A stretch of DNA of 64,000 nucleotides from Myxococcales bacterium (GCA_016794345.1 JAEUKE010000041.1:42718-106717), one strand, 5' to 3'; shown: positions 29,358-38,257, counted from the stretch's first letter. Notes: generated by a model not told the origin, from the letters alone. A program made the numbers and translations.

Positions 29358-31412
29358 TCAGTCTCGCGGGCGGATCAGCTGGAAGTAGCGCTGCACGTAG
29401 AAGCGATACCCGTCGGGGATCGTCTCGGTCTTCATGTCCTCTTCCGCCTTGGTCTTGGCTTCCTTGTAGACCTGCTTGTACTTGCTGCCGCGGAAGCCGC
29501 GGTCGGCCGCCGAGCGGATGACCTGCTTCGCGATCGCGCCTTGCCCGCTGTCGTTGGCAGCGGCCTCGACGTCCATCGTGTCCATCCCGGCGCCGTCGGT
29601 CGCGGCGCCACGCGGATCGCCCCCCGAGCCGACGCCGCCCGGCCCCTTGTCGCCCTTCCCGGAGCCTTCTCCCGGCTGGTCGCCTTGACCGCTCTGCCCC
29701 TCCCCTTGCCCTTGGCCGGCGCCGGGGATCGGGATGTTGCCGCCGGGGCCAAAGGAGATCTCGAGGCCCTCTTCCCCTTCTCCCTCGCCTTCGCCCTGGC
29801 CCTTTCCTTTGCCCTTCCCCTTGCCCTGCTGGCCGTCCTCGCCCTCTTCGCCTTCGCCTTCGCCGTCTTGGCCCTGGCCCTCGCGGTCCATCTTGTCGCC
29901 GGACTTGCCCTGACCTTCGCCTTGCTCGTCGCCGCCCTCGCCCTGCTTGCCCTTGCCCTGCTTCCCCTTGCCGCCGCGCGCGCGCTTGGAGAAGTTCTCG
30001 AGCCGAGCGCGGCCCTTCTTGCCGGCCTTCTGCTCCTGGCGCAGGCGCTCGCGTAGCTCCTCCAGCTTCTGCTTGAGCTGCTCCTTGTCCTTCTGGGACA
30101 TCCCTTCCCGCTCCATGCGGTTGATGTCCTCCGCGGCCTGCTGGAGATCCTGCGCGGCCTTCTGCAGGTCCTCCTGCGTGATGCCGGCTTCCTTGAGGAG
30201 GTTCTGCGCGGCCTCGGCGAGCTCGCGATCGAGCCGCTCGAGCTCGCGATTGGCGCGTTGTTGCTCCGCAGCCTCTCGGTCGAGGCGCTCGAGCTCGCGC
30301 TCCTTCTTCTTGAGGAGTCGCTCTTCCTCCTCCTTCTTCTGGGGGTTGGTCTCCTTCTCGAGGTCCTTCTTCTTCTTGAGGAGCTGCTCCTCGAGCTCCT
30401 TGCGGCGCTCGTTGATCGCCTCCAGCGCTTGCTTGCGCTGCTCGGAAGCCTTCTTCAACGCCTCTCGCAGCTTCTCCAGCTGCTTCTTGTCGGGCTTCTT
30501 CGTCGTCTTGAGCTTCTCGGCGAGCTCCTTCGTCTTCTGCTCGGCGCGCTTGAGGTCCTGGTCCTTCAGGGCGTCGGCGATCTCCTTCGAGAGCTCGCTC
30601 TTCTCGAGCTGCTTCGCGGTCTCTTTCAGCTCCGCCTCGAGCTTCTTCGCGTCGGCCTCCGCGCCGTCGAGGAGCTCGCGCTCGATCGACTCCATCTGCC
30701 GGAAGGCCTCGGTTCGGTCGAGACGACGGTCCGCCATGTCCTCGATGAGCCGGTTGAAGCGCTCGAGCGCCTGCTTGACCTCGGGGCTCTGGTCCGGCCT
30801 CTCGAGCTCCTTGGCGGCTTCTCGGAAGAGGTCCAGGTCGTCCTCCGAGAGGACGAGCGGGTCGATGGTCTTCGCCTCGGTTGTCGTCACCGGGACCGCG
30901 CGAGGCAGCTCGAGCAACGCGAGCGCGACGAGCACCACGGCTGGCGCCAGGGCTGCGCCGACCTCGAGCGGGACGACGATGGGCGCGGCCCTGGAGGTGG
31001 CGAGCGTGGCGCGGCGCGGACGCGCCGCGACGAACGAACAAGCCTCGTCGATGGCGGCCTGCATGAGCTCCGTCCGCTCCGCCTTGGGCACCGCGCTGAA
31101 CTCGATGGCGTTGGTCAGCCTGCCGTGGTGGCCGTGGTGTCTGTCCAGCGCGAGCGTCCCGGCGTTGGGGGGGAGCTTGAGAAGAAACGCGACCGCGTGC
31201 ACCACGACGAGGAGCCCGCCGATGCCCGCGAACACGAGCCAGGCGCGCGGCTCCGGCAGGCGCTCCGGCGCGAGCTTGTGGGCGGCGAGCGTGACCGCTG
31301 CGAGCGCGAGCGCGATGGTCACCGAGAGCGGCGCGACGCGGAGCGAGCGGCTGAGGCGCATGCGGAGCTCGGCCAGCCCTGCGGCCCGCCGAATGCTCCC
31401 GAGAACCCTCAC
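29358..31412 (-). CDS. DUF4175-like membrane protein with a long coiled coil and Gly/Glu-rich tail
   Basis: The protein (684 aa from GTG 31412; TTG 31430 is an alternative) has membrane segments near 29-46, 57-77 and 140-165. A highly charged coiled coil of about 250 residues follows, with many E/K/L/R heptads (for example KKKERELERLDREAAEQQ). Next comes a low-complexity tract of GQGEGEG type, then a conserved-looking end (GFRGSKYKQVYKEAKTKAEE). It resembles DUF4175/TIGR02302 proteins that head MoxR operons. GGAG precedes the GTG. It probably spans the inner membrane with the coiled coil outside; the function is unknown. Confidence 0.82.
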   Translation of the reverse strand: MRVLGSIRRAAGLAELRMRLSRSLRVAPLSVTIALALAAVTLAAHKLAPERLPEPRAWLVFAGIGGLLVVVHAVAFLLKLPPNAGTLALDRHHGHHGRLTNAIEFSAVPKAERTELMQAAIDEACSFVAARPRRATLATSRAAPIVVPLEVGAALAPAVVLVALALLELPRAVPVTTTEAKTIDPLVLSEDDLDLFREAAKELERPDQSPEVKQALERFNRLIEDMADRRLDRTEAFRQMESIERELLDGAEADAKKLEAELKETAKQLEKSELSKEIADALKDQDLKRAEQKTKELAEKLKTTKKPDKKQLEKLREALKKASEQRKQALEAINERRKELEEQLLKKKKDLEKETNPQKKEEEERLLKKKERELERLDREAAEQQRANRELERLDRELAEAAQNLLKEAGITQEDLQKAAQDLQQAAEDINRMEREGMSQKDKEQLKQKLEELRERLRQEQKAGKKGRARLENFSKRARGGKGKQGKGKQGEGGDEQGEGQGKSGDKMDREGQGQDGEGEGEEGEDGQQGKGKGKGKGQGEGEGEGEEGLEISFGPGGNIPIPGAGQGQGEGQSGQGDQPGEGSGKGDKGPGGVGSGGDPRGAATDGAGMDTMDVEAAANDSGQGAIAKQVIRSAADRGFRGSKYKQVYKEAKTKAEEDMKTETIPDGYRFYVQRYFQLIRPRD

Positions 31413-31735
31413 GTCTCCGCCGGTTTCCAATGTTCGCGCTCCGCCACCGATAAGGCCGTTCGAGCGAGTGTAGCCTCGCTTTCGCGGCCGCGCCTGTTCC
31501 TCATGCTAGCGCTCGTCGTCCGCGCGCTTTCTCGTCCCTGGGACGAGCAACAATGTGACGTGGGGCCTCGGGGAAAGTTCCGACTCGCCTCGGGGAGGCC
31601 CAAGATGGCTGGATCGTCCGCCGTGGCAACCTGACAAACGGCGCGGCTTACAGGCCACGGGACGAGAACGCTCAGGGGGCAGCGCGTAGTCCCGCCTTGA
31701 CCCGGAGCCCAAGGCTGTTCTTTCATGCGGTGCCA
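31413..31735. other. Divergent intergenic region with a 17-bp perfect palindrome
   Basis: The region separates the MoxR operon from the response-regulator gene. CTCGTCCC-T-GGGACGAG at 31531-31547 is a perfect palindrome, and a further half-site GGGACGAG occurs at 31659-31666 in the same orientation as its right arm. That pattern suggests an operator for a dimeric regulator acting on one or both divergent units. No convincing -10/-35 pair was identified. Confidence 0.45.
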
Positions 31736-32422
31736 GTGGATAAGAACACCCTCCGTGCGCTCGTGGCCGAAGACGAACCGGCGATGCTCAGCCTCAACGC
31801 GGGCTTCCTTCGGCAGAAGGGTTTCGACGTCACCGAAGCATCCGACGGCGAAAAGGCGTGGAACTTGGCTGAGCCGGGCAAGTTCGATCTCGTCTTGCTC
31901 GATGTGATGATGCCGGGCATGAGCGGATGGGAGGTGTGCAAGCGCATCAAGAACACGCCGTCCACCAAGCGAACGGCCGTGGTGATGCTGACGGGCATCG
32001 GGGAGACGCTGAACGACATGACGTCGTCGCTCTTCTCGGCCGACGCCTGGCTCAACAAGCCTTACGACTTCGGCGAGCTCGAGCGGAAGCTGCGTGAAGC
32101 CCTCGGCAAGTTCGGCAAGCGGATGCCGGACGGCGGGTCGGACTTCTACGCCGACAACGACGAGCCGCCGCCGAGCTTCCCGCCCGACGAGATCTCTGCC
32201 GGTCCCTCGGTTCGGAAAGCGCAGGCACGGCCCGCTGCAGGCAAGCAGGCCGCCAAGAAGCCCGCAGCCAAGAAGGCCGCGCCCGCCAAGAAGCCGGCGC
32301 CCGCCAAGAAGCCCGCAGCCAAGAAGGCGCCCGCCAAGAAGCCGGCGCCCGCCAAGAAGCCGGCGCCCGCCAAGAAGGCGCCCGCCAAGAAGCCTGCGAA
32401 GCCGGCTTCGCGGAAGAAGTAG
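31736..32422 (+). CDS. Response-regulator receiver domain fused to a histone H1-like Lys/Ala/Pro tail
   Basis: Residues 1-125 are a complete receiver domain: acidic pocket at 12-14 (EDE), phospho-acceptor D56 in LLDVMMPG, T86 in MLTGIG and K108 in NKPYD. A short linker leads to a tail from about 165 to 228 made of PAKK/AAKK units (for example KKPAAKKAAPAKKPAPAKK). This composition is like the C-terminal domain of eukaryotic H1 and bacterial H1-like proteins that bind DNA electrostatically. There is no helix-turn-helix. I infer a phosphorylation-controlled nucleoid or DNA-binding factor. GTG 31736 is the best fit to the receiver start; GTG 31730 is possible. No histidine kinase is adjacent. 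Confidence 0.85.
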   Translation: MDKNTLRALVAEDEPAMLSLNAGFLRQKGFDVTEASDGEKAWNLAEPGKFDLVLLDVMMPGMSGWEVCKRIKNTPSTKRTAVVMLTGIGETLNDMTSSLFSADAWLNKPYDFGELERKLREALGKFGKRMPDGGSDFYADNDEPPPSFPPDEISAGPSVRKAQARPAAGKQAAKKPAAKKAAPAKKPAPAKKPAAKKAPAKKPAPAKKPAPAKKAPAKKPAKPASRKK

Positions 32423-32508
32423 GGTTTCGCAGCAGATTGCTCTCGCGCGGCCCTTGATCGCGCGGCCAGAAGCATCAGGCTCAAGGTGTCGCCTGCTGCG
32501 GAGGTCCC

Positions 32509-33174
32509 ATGCTGGAGAGCTTCTTCTCGCCCCGTGTCGTCGAGCGCCGCGGAGCCCCCACCTGGCTCGTCGTCCTCCTCTCGGGCGCGCTCGGCGCGGG
32601 CGCGCTCGGCGCAGGCCTGCACTACCTCGGAAGCGGTCAGACGCCGTCGTCCCAGGTCGAGGTGAGGCCTACCCCGACCATCCTCAGCGCGGTGAAAGAC
32701 CTCTCGCGTCTCGAGGTGACCGAGGTCCACGTCGAGAAGGTCGTGGACCTCGCCGACCGGCAGAAGGTCGCGTTTGGCCTGCTGGACGGAGAAGACAACC
32801 TGCTCCTCGTGGCCTCGGGCAGCGCCATCATCGGGGTCGACTTCGACAAGCTCGGCCCCGACGACGCCTCGTTCGACGAGCGGACCGGAACCGCGCGGCT
32901 CACGCTCCCGCAGCCGGAGGTGCTGACATCGAGGCTCGACCCCGACAACACGTACGTCTACCGCCGCGAGACGAGCCTGCTCGCCAGTCGCAACGAACGC
33001 CTCGAGGGCCGCGCCCGGAAGGAGGCGATGGTGGCGGTGGAGAAGGCCGCGAGCGAGCCGGAGATCATGCAGCGCGCTCGCGCGCAGGCCGAGACGCAGC
33101 TCAAGGCGTTGCTCGGCAAGCTTGGCGCCAAGCGGGTCGTCATCACCTGGCAGGCGCCGGGAACGCGCGCCTAG
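32509..33174 (+). CDS. DUF4230 domain protein with N-terminal membrane anchor, 221 aa
   Basis: A single membrane segment (WLVVLLSGALGAGALGAGL) near residues 19-38 anchors the protein. The rest matches the DUF4230 pattern: early LSAVKDLSRLEV, a central beta region (LLLVASGSAIIGVDFDKL) and a C-terminal helix ending LLGKLGAKRVVITW. Members are envelope-associated with unknown function. Its last 32 bases overlap, antisense, with the end of the next gene. Confidence 0.85.
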   Translation: MLESFFSPRVVERRGAPTWLVVLLSGALGAGALGAGLHYLGSGQTPSSQVEVRPTPTILSAVKDLSRLEVTEVHVEKVVDLADRQKVAFGLLDGEDNLLLVASGSAIIGVDFDKLGPDDASFDERTGTARLTLPQPEVLTSRLDPDNTYVYRRETSLLASRNERLEGRARKEAMVAVEKAASEPEIMQRARAQAETQLKALLGKLGAKRVVITWQAPGTRA

Positions 33175-34096
33175 ACACGACCGCAGGCTTCATCGTCCAC
33201 GCGTCTCTCGGCTGAGCGGGGTCTCCCTCGACGGTGACGGCGACCCCCTCCGCGGTGCGCTGGTAGATCACGCGCTTCGGCCAGTCGTGCGCGCGGTTCT
33301 CGAAGGTGATTCGCTCGGCCGTGGTCCCCGCGACCTCGACGAACTCCGTCGGCGGTTTGCCCAGCGGGTGAGCCACGTAGACGAGCTTGCCGTCGCGCGC
33401 CTCGATGCGGAGGAGCTCGAAGAAGACCAACTTGTCATCTTTCGAGGATCGCCCGGAGCCGACCATCTTCCCGCCCACGGGCACCATCCAGGTCTCCTCG
33501 ACGCGCTCGCCGCCGTCGCTCACGCCGACCCACGCGCCCGAGAGCCAGCCGACGCGCGCTGCGGGGTCGCTCTCCTTGGCCTCGAGGACCGTCGCCGGAC
33601 CGGCGGCTTCCTTCACGAGCGCGAAGCGATCGTTCGGCACGGTGATCGTCAGGTTGTATTGCAGGATCTTCCAGGCGCCGCCTCGCCTGGCGAGGACGCC
33701 GCTGCCGCGCGCCGGCCCGAGCCCCTCGGTCTCGAGGTCCTCGTCGAACCACGCGATCGCGCCGGAGGCGTCGACCACGATCTCGCGGCGCGTCGCCCGA
33801 AACGCCCACGCCTTGCCCCTGTCGAAGTGGGGCTTCGCGTACGCGAGGAACGCGGCCTTGGTCCACCGCTCGGTCGCGTCCGTGCCGAGGAAGACGGCGT
33901 CCTCGGCGAGGTGGCCGAAGTACCGTTCGAGATCCGCGCGCCGGGCGGCGTCGTGCCAATCGTCGAGGACGGTCACGATCGCCTGGCGCTCGTCGGCGAC
34001 CATCGCGGGCGCGGCCGGCGGGGCGGGGGGTGAAGCCGCGGGCGCCGCGCACGAGACGAGCGCGGCGCCGGCGAGCAACAGGAAGGGGCGACGCAT
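33143..34096 (-). CDS. Lipoprotein with SnoaL-like and DUF6265-like domains, 317 aa
   Basis: The signal ends ALVSC and is followed by an Ala/Pro linker. Residues about 30-160 form a SnoaL/DUF4440-type cone fold (VTVLDDWHDAARRADLERYF, ENRAHDW-like endings are later), the kind used for ketosteroid isomerase-like or binding proteins. Residues about 180-305 resemble DUF6265 (WLSGAWVGVSDGGERVEETW, MVPVGGKMVGSGR, ITFENRAHDWPKRVIY). The catalytic role, if any, is unclear. Its 3' end overlaps the DUF4230 gene by 32 bp on the opposite strand. It lies immediately after the ECF sigma gene. Confidence 0.85.
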   Translation of the reverse strand: MRRPFLLLAGAALVSCAAPAASPPAPPAAPAMVADERQAIVTVLDDWHDAARRADLERYFGHLAEDAVFLGTDATERWTKAAFLAYAKPHFDRGKAWAFRATRREIVVDASGAIAWFDEDLETEGLGPARGSGVLARRGGAWKILQYNLTITVPNDRFALVKEAAGPATVLEAKESDPAARVGWLSGAWVGVSDGGERVEETWMVPVGGKMVGSGRSSKDDKLVFFELLRIEARDGKLVYVAHPLGKPPTEFVEVAGTTAERITFENRAHDWPKRVIYQRTAEGVAVTVEGDPAQPRDAWTMKPAVVSRRAFPAPAR

Positions 34097-34097
34097 G

Positions 34098-34814
34098 TCA
34101 AACCTCGATCCCGAGGACCGCTCTGGCCTCGTCGCGGAACTCCTCTTCGCTCGCGGTGATCTCGCGCAGGTGCTCGAGCACGATCGCCCGGAGCTCCTTG
34201 CGCGCCGCGTGAAGGTAGTTCGTCACGCTCGTCACCTCGACGCCGAGCGCCGCCGCGACGGCCGCGTACGACGGCCGCTCGGCGCCGTCGTGGAGGTCGT
34301 AGAGCTTGAAGGCCTCGAAGTACTTCCGCTTGTCGAGCGCCGTCAGCCGCTCTTCGAGGATGGCGACGCTCCGCGCGAACAGGTTCCTGGCCCATTCCCG
34401 ATCGAAGATGGCCTCGGGATCCATCCCCGTCGCGAGACCGAGCTCGCGCTCGGCCTCGATGCCGTCCGCCGCGACCATCTCGAGGCCCCCGCCGCGCTTC
34501 AGACGCTGACGAGCCTCCTCTGCATTCATGACGAAGTTGTCGAGACACGAGCGGACGAACGTGCGAAATCGCGCCTTCGACGGGTCGTAGAGCCCGAAGA
34601 TGCCCTTCTCCACCGCGCGGGCGAAAAAATCGTGGGCGACGTCCTCGGCGTCCGTCGGATCCTTGCGCCACTTCACGCGCAGGTGTTTGTAGACGGGCTT
34701 GTAGTAGGCCCACAAAAGCCGCTCGAGCGAGCGCTGTCGCTCGGCTGGGTCGCCGCTCTTGACCGCGATGATCGCGGAGAACTGGGTCACCGGGAACTCG
34801 CCCATCGCCGGCAT
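34098..34814 (-). CDS. ECF-type RNA polymerase sigma factor, 238 aa
   Basis: The protein is an extracytoplasmic-function sigma factor. Region 2 contains DAEDVAHDFFARAVEKG and FRTFVRSCLDNFV; region 4 has SYAAVAAALGVEVTSVTNYLHAARKEL. It is longer than a minimal ECF because of extra residues between the two regions and at the C-terminus. No anti-sigma gene is adjacent; instead a Ser/Thr kinase gene is divergent, as in kinase-associated ECF groups of Planctomycetes and Myxococcota. Two starts are possible, 34814 and 34805; the first overlaps the kinase ATG on the other strand. Confidence 0.88.
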   Translation of the reverse strand: MPAMGEFPVTQFSAIIAVKSGDPAERQRSLERLLWAYYKPVYKHLRVKWRKDPTDAEDVAHDFFARAVEKGIFGLYDPSKARFRTFVRSCLDNFVMNAEEARQRLKRGGGLEMVAADGIEAERELGLATGMDPEAIFDREWARNLFARSVAILEERLTALDKRKYFEAFKLYDLHDGAERPSYAAVAAALGVEVTSVTNYLHAARKELRAIVLEHLREITASEEEFRDEARAVLGIEV

Positions 34815-36600
34815 GGTACCGTGCTTTGCCGCCGTGCTCTCCGACAACGTCTTGCAGCACCTCGCCGGGATCTTCGCCGAGGCCGAGGCACCCCCCACGC
34901 GGCGCGACGGGTCGGGCGAGGCGGTCGAGCAGAAGACGGAGGTCGGCGTCGCGATCGCGCTGCCGCCCATCGGCGGGCGCTTCCAGGTGATCGCCCCCCT
35001 CGGGAGCGGCGGGATGGGGACCGTCTATCGCGCGATCGATCTCGAGACCAAGCGCGAGGTCGCGGTGAAGGTCCCGCACCTCTTGAACGCGTTCGTCGAC
35101 AAGCGCTTCGCGCTCGAGGTCGACGCGATCGCGACCGTGATCTGCCCGGCCACGATCGGCTTCGTGGCGCGCGGCGACGCCGACGAGCCGTTCGTCGCGA
35201 TGGAGCTCGTCCGCGGAGCCTCTCTCGCCCGACGCCTCCACGAGGACGGCGCGATGCCGGCGGAGCGAGCGATCGCGGTCGCGCGCCGCCTCGCCGCCGC
35301 GCTCGCCGCCGTCCACCTGTCGGGCTGGGTCCACCGCGATCTGACACCGAGCAACATCGTCCTCACCGACGAAGGAACCGTGCGCCTCGTGGACTTCGGC
35401 CTCGCGCGCAACATGGAGGGGCCCGGGGCAGGCACCGAAGACGGCCAGATCCTGGGGACGCTCGGGTACCTCGCGCCCGAGCAGCTCGGAGCCGATCCCG
35501 TCGTCGATCCACGAGCGGACGTGTACGCGCTCGGCTGCGTCCTCTTCGAATGCCTGACGGGCCGCGCGGCGTGGACGCGCGGCCTCGCCGACGTCCTCTC
35601 CGGGCGCTGGTCTCCCGAGCGACACCCGCGGCTCGACGTGCGCGGCGCCGGCGTTGCTCCCGAGATCGCGTCGCTCGTCGAGCCCCTCGTCGAGACCGCT
35701 CCGGCCGATCGACCGGAGGACGGCCTCGCCGCGCTCGAGACGCTCCTCGGGCTCGACCCGCGCGCGCGCGCAGTGCTTGACGAGACGCGGGCGCTGCGGG
35801 GAGTGGTCCGCGACGTCGTTCGGGCCGCGATGCGCGGCCCGGTCGCCGTCACCGGCGGCCCGGGCGCGGGAAAGTCGAACGTGGCGGCGTCGGCGGCGCT
35901 GCTCCTCGCCGAGGTGCTGGCGCCGGCGGCGGTGTTCGTCGTCCGCTGCAACCCGCGCGCGGCTCGGCGACCGGGTGGCCACGCGTTCCTCCTCGAGCGC
36001 GCCCTCCGGCTCGCCGGCTTCGGATCGGCGGCGCGTGTGCTCGGCGGACTGGGGGTCAACGTCGGCGCCGCGTCGGATGAGCCCGCGCTCATCCTCGTCT
36101 TCGACGACGCTTCATTTGCGGACGACGACAGCGTGCGATGGGCGCGCACGCTCGCCGAGGTCGGCCTCGCGCGGGTCATCTTCACCGTTCGCCCGAGCGC
36201 GTCCGCGCCCCCCGATCTCGCCGCCGTCCACGTGCCCGGTCAGGAGACCGCTTCCACCGGCGAGCTCGACGAGCTTCCCGGCGCGCACCGCCGTACGCTC
36301 CGACTCTTCGCGGCCCTCGGGACCTCATTCGACCTGTTCTCGGCCTCCCAGCTCGCGGTCGACGTGGGCGCGCCGATGGCCCAAGATCTCATCGAGGATC
36401 TCGTGGAGCGAGGCATTCTCCGCAAGCTCGGCCCTTCGGGCCTCGCCTTCGCGCGTGCCTCCCTCTGGGAGCACGTCATCCGAGGCAGCTTGCCGGAGGA
36501 GCTGCGGGAGCTCACGCGAAGGATCGATGCCCTCGAGGAGCACAGCGGCCGGATGCCGCTCGAGGTGACGTTCGTCGGACGCGCCTCGGCGACCCTTTGA
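34813..36600 (+). CDS. Ser/Thr protein kinase with C-terminal P-loop (STAND-like) domain, 595 aa
   Basis: The kinase domain spans about 55-315: Gly loop LGSGGMGTVY, K86, HRD with D176, DFG at 194-196 and APEQ. The residue after HRDL is T178, where most Ser/Thr kinases have Lys (HRDLKPxN); Asn181 is kept. A second nucleotide-binding region follows with P-loop GGPGAGKS (K354), IFDD-like Walker B (ILVFDDASF), and a winged-helix-like end. It resembles PknK/AAA-16-type regulators without their TPR tail. ATG 34813 overlaps the divergent sigma ATG. I infer that it controls the neighbouring ECF factor. Confidence 0.87.
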   Translation: MVPCFAAVLSDNVLQHLAGIFAEAEAPPTRRDGSGEAVEQKTEVGVAIALPPIGGRFQVIAPLGSGGMGTVYRAIDLETKREVAVKVPHLLNAFVDKRFALEVDAIATVICPATIGFVARGDADEPFVAMELVRGASLARRLHEDGAMPAERAIAVARRLAAALAAVHLSGWVHRDLTPSNIVLTDEGTVRLVDFGLARNMEGPGAGTEDGQILGTLGYLAPEQLGADPVVDPRADVYALGCVLFECLTGRAAWTRGLADVLSGRWSPERHPRLDVRGAGVAPEIASLVEPLVETAPADRPEDGLAALETLLGLDPRARAVLDETRALRGVVRDVVRAAMRGPVAVTGGPGAGKSNVAASAALLLAEVLAPAAVFVVRCNPRAARRPGGHAFLLERALRLAGFGSAARVLGGLGVNVGAASDEPALILVFDDASFADDDSVRWARTLAEVGLARVIFTVRPSASAPPDLAAVHVPGQETASTGELDELPGAHRRTLRLFAALGTSFDLFSASQLAVDVGAPMAQDLIEDLVERGILRKLGPSGLAFARASLWEHVIRGSLPEELRELTRRIDALEEHSGRMPLEVTFVGRASATL

Positions 36601-36670
36601 GCAGGTTGGGCGCGTCGAGACAGTCGAGACGCGGTCCACGCGCATGCGGTATGGTCCGGCCCTCGGTCGC

Positions 36671-38245
36671 ATGGCTCCTGTCCGCGCCCTCCTCCTCCTC
36701 GGGCTCACCTCCTGCCTCGACCCGACCCAGGTCACGCTGGAGATCACGACCAACCTGGAGTGTGGCGCGGACGAGCCGTCCGCGGGCGCCCTCTTCGAGA
36801 CCGCGATCAGCGCCGGGCCGACCCCCGACCTGCCGCGCGAGACGCGGGCGACGACGCGGGCCTGCTCGAGCAACGGGGCCGGACGGGGCGAGATCGGGAC
36901 GCTGACCCTCGTTCCGACGGACGGCGCGTCGCGAGCGTACGCCCTGGTGGTCGGCAGCATCGGCGAGACGCCAGCGAGCGAGTGTCTGCTGGCCGCGCTC
37001 GCGCCCGCGCCGGTGGCCGCCCCCGCCTGCGTCGTCGCGCGGCGCACCATCTCCTTCGCGCCGCACAAGAGCCTGTCGTTGCCGGTCTTCTTGGATCGAC
37101 AGTGCGCCGGGGTCCTCTGCGACGGCGACTCCACCTGTGTCGTCCGAGACGGCCGCCCCGGTTGCGTCTCGTCGGCCACGGAATGCAGCGGCGAACGATG
37201 CGACGTGGACGTCGAGACGAGCGGCGGGGGCGGGGCGGGCGGAGCGGCCGAGGGCGGCGGCGGCGCTGGCGGCGCGGAGGGCGGCGGCGGCGCTGGCGGC
37301 GCAGCGGACGTGCCGGTCCTCGAGCGCCTCGACACCCCCACCGGCATGACCCAAGCGCGCGCGGCAGCCATCAGTGATGATGGTTCCGTCATCGTAGGCA
37401 ATGCCTTCTCGGGCACGGAAATCCGCGCCGTCGCCTGGCGCGCCGGCGAGATCTTCGTGGCGCCCACACGATCGCGGATGATGAGCGTCTGCAAGGGCGG
37501 TGACCTGGTGGTGGGGGCCAGCTGGCCCGGGCCGACGTCACGCGCGACCGCGTGGCAATGGCAGGGCGCCAGCTACGCCCAGAGCTGGATCCACACGGGA
37601 CCGCTCGAGAGCGACGCAGAGGCGTGCAGCGATGCGAGCTCGATCGTCGCGGGCATCCAGGCGGGTCAGGGCGCGACCTGGACCCTGGGGCAGGGCGCGA
37701 CTGTCGACACGACAACGGAAGGCCTCTTCTGGGACGCGTCGAACAGCGCGACGGTCGCGGTTGGCGTGCTCGCCGACGGGCGGCCGGGTCTCTGGCCGCT
37801 CTCGGCGGCTGGAGTCATCGGTGGTGCCACCGCGCTCGGAGCAGAAGCGGGGGTCGCGTGGGCGGTCGACGCCGACGCCACGCTCGCGGCAGGGAACACG
37901 GGAGAAGCCGTGGTCGTCTGGGATCTGCTCGCGATGGCTCCCCTCGTGACTCTGATGGCGGACTTCCAGCCTTCCGCCGTGGCCGGGAGCGCGTCGAGCT
38001 ACATCGTGGTCGGCAACTGTGATCCTTTCGCCGTGCCTCGCGCCTGCGTCATCGTCGACGGAGAAGGACCATTCGACATCGACGGGCTCGCGGGGGTGCC
38101 CTGGAGCTCGACCGCCGTGGTCGACTTCGGCGGCCTCTCCCTGACGGACGCGTCCGACGTGAGCAAAGACGGCCGGGTCATCGCCGGAAACGCCCTCGAC
38201 CCGTCGACGGGCGAAGCCTCCGTCTATCGCCTCACCCTTCCTTGA
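36671..38245 (+). CDS. Lipoprotein with EGF-like Cys region and HAF-type repeats, 524 aa
   Basis: The signal ends LGLTSC. A first domain of about 150 residues is followed by a short Cys-rich segment (CAGVLCDGDSTCVVRDGRPGC), then a Gly/Ala linker built of GGGGAGGA units. The C-terminal half is made of beta repeats such as AAAISDDGSVIVGNAFSG and VSKDGRVIAGNALDPS, like the HAF extracellular-repeat family. ATG 36644 is an earlier in-frame start, but ATG 36671 places the lipoprotein signal properly. It is probably exposed at the surface; the function is unknown. It converges on the next gene with a 12-bp gap. Confidence 0.82.
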   Translation: MAPVRALLLLGLTSCLDPTQVTLEITTNLECGADEPSAGALFETAISAGPTPDLPRETRATTRACSSNGAGRGEIGTLTLVPTDGASRAYALVVGSIGETPASECLLAALAPAPVAAPACVVARRTISFAPHKSLSLPVFLDRQCAGVLCDGDSTCVVRDGRPGCVSSATECSGERCDVDVETSGGGGAGGAAEGGGGAGGAEGGGGAGGAADVPVLERLDTPTGMTQARAAAISDDGSVIVGNAFSGTEIRAVAWRAGEIFVAPTRSRMMSVCKGGDLVVGASWPGPTSRATAWQWQGASYAQSWIHTGPLESDAEACSDASSIVAGIQAGQGATWTLGQGATVDTTTEGLFWDASNSATVAVGVLADGRPGLWPLSAAGVIGGATALGAEAGVAWAVDADATLAAGNTGEAVVVWDLLAMAPLVTLMADFQPSAVAGSASSYIVVGNCDPFAVPRACVIVDGEGPFDIDGLAGVPWSSTAVVDFGGLSLTDASDVSKDGRVIAGNALDPSTGEASVYRLTLP

Positions 38246-38257
38246 CCGGCCGGGCGA

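Noticed and set aside
29083..31041. A 652-codon frame overlapping the coiled-coil protein
   Set aside because: Shadow of the same strand with Arg/Gly-biased translation; the membrane coiled-coil frame has the proper codon bias.
32220..32420. Repeated GCCCGCCAAGAAG units as a noncoding repeat
   Set aside because: They encode the Lys/Ala/Pro tail in frame with the receiver domain.
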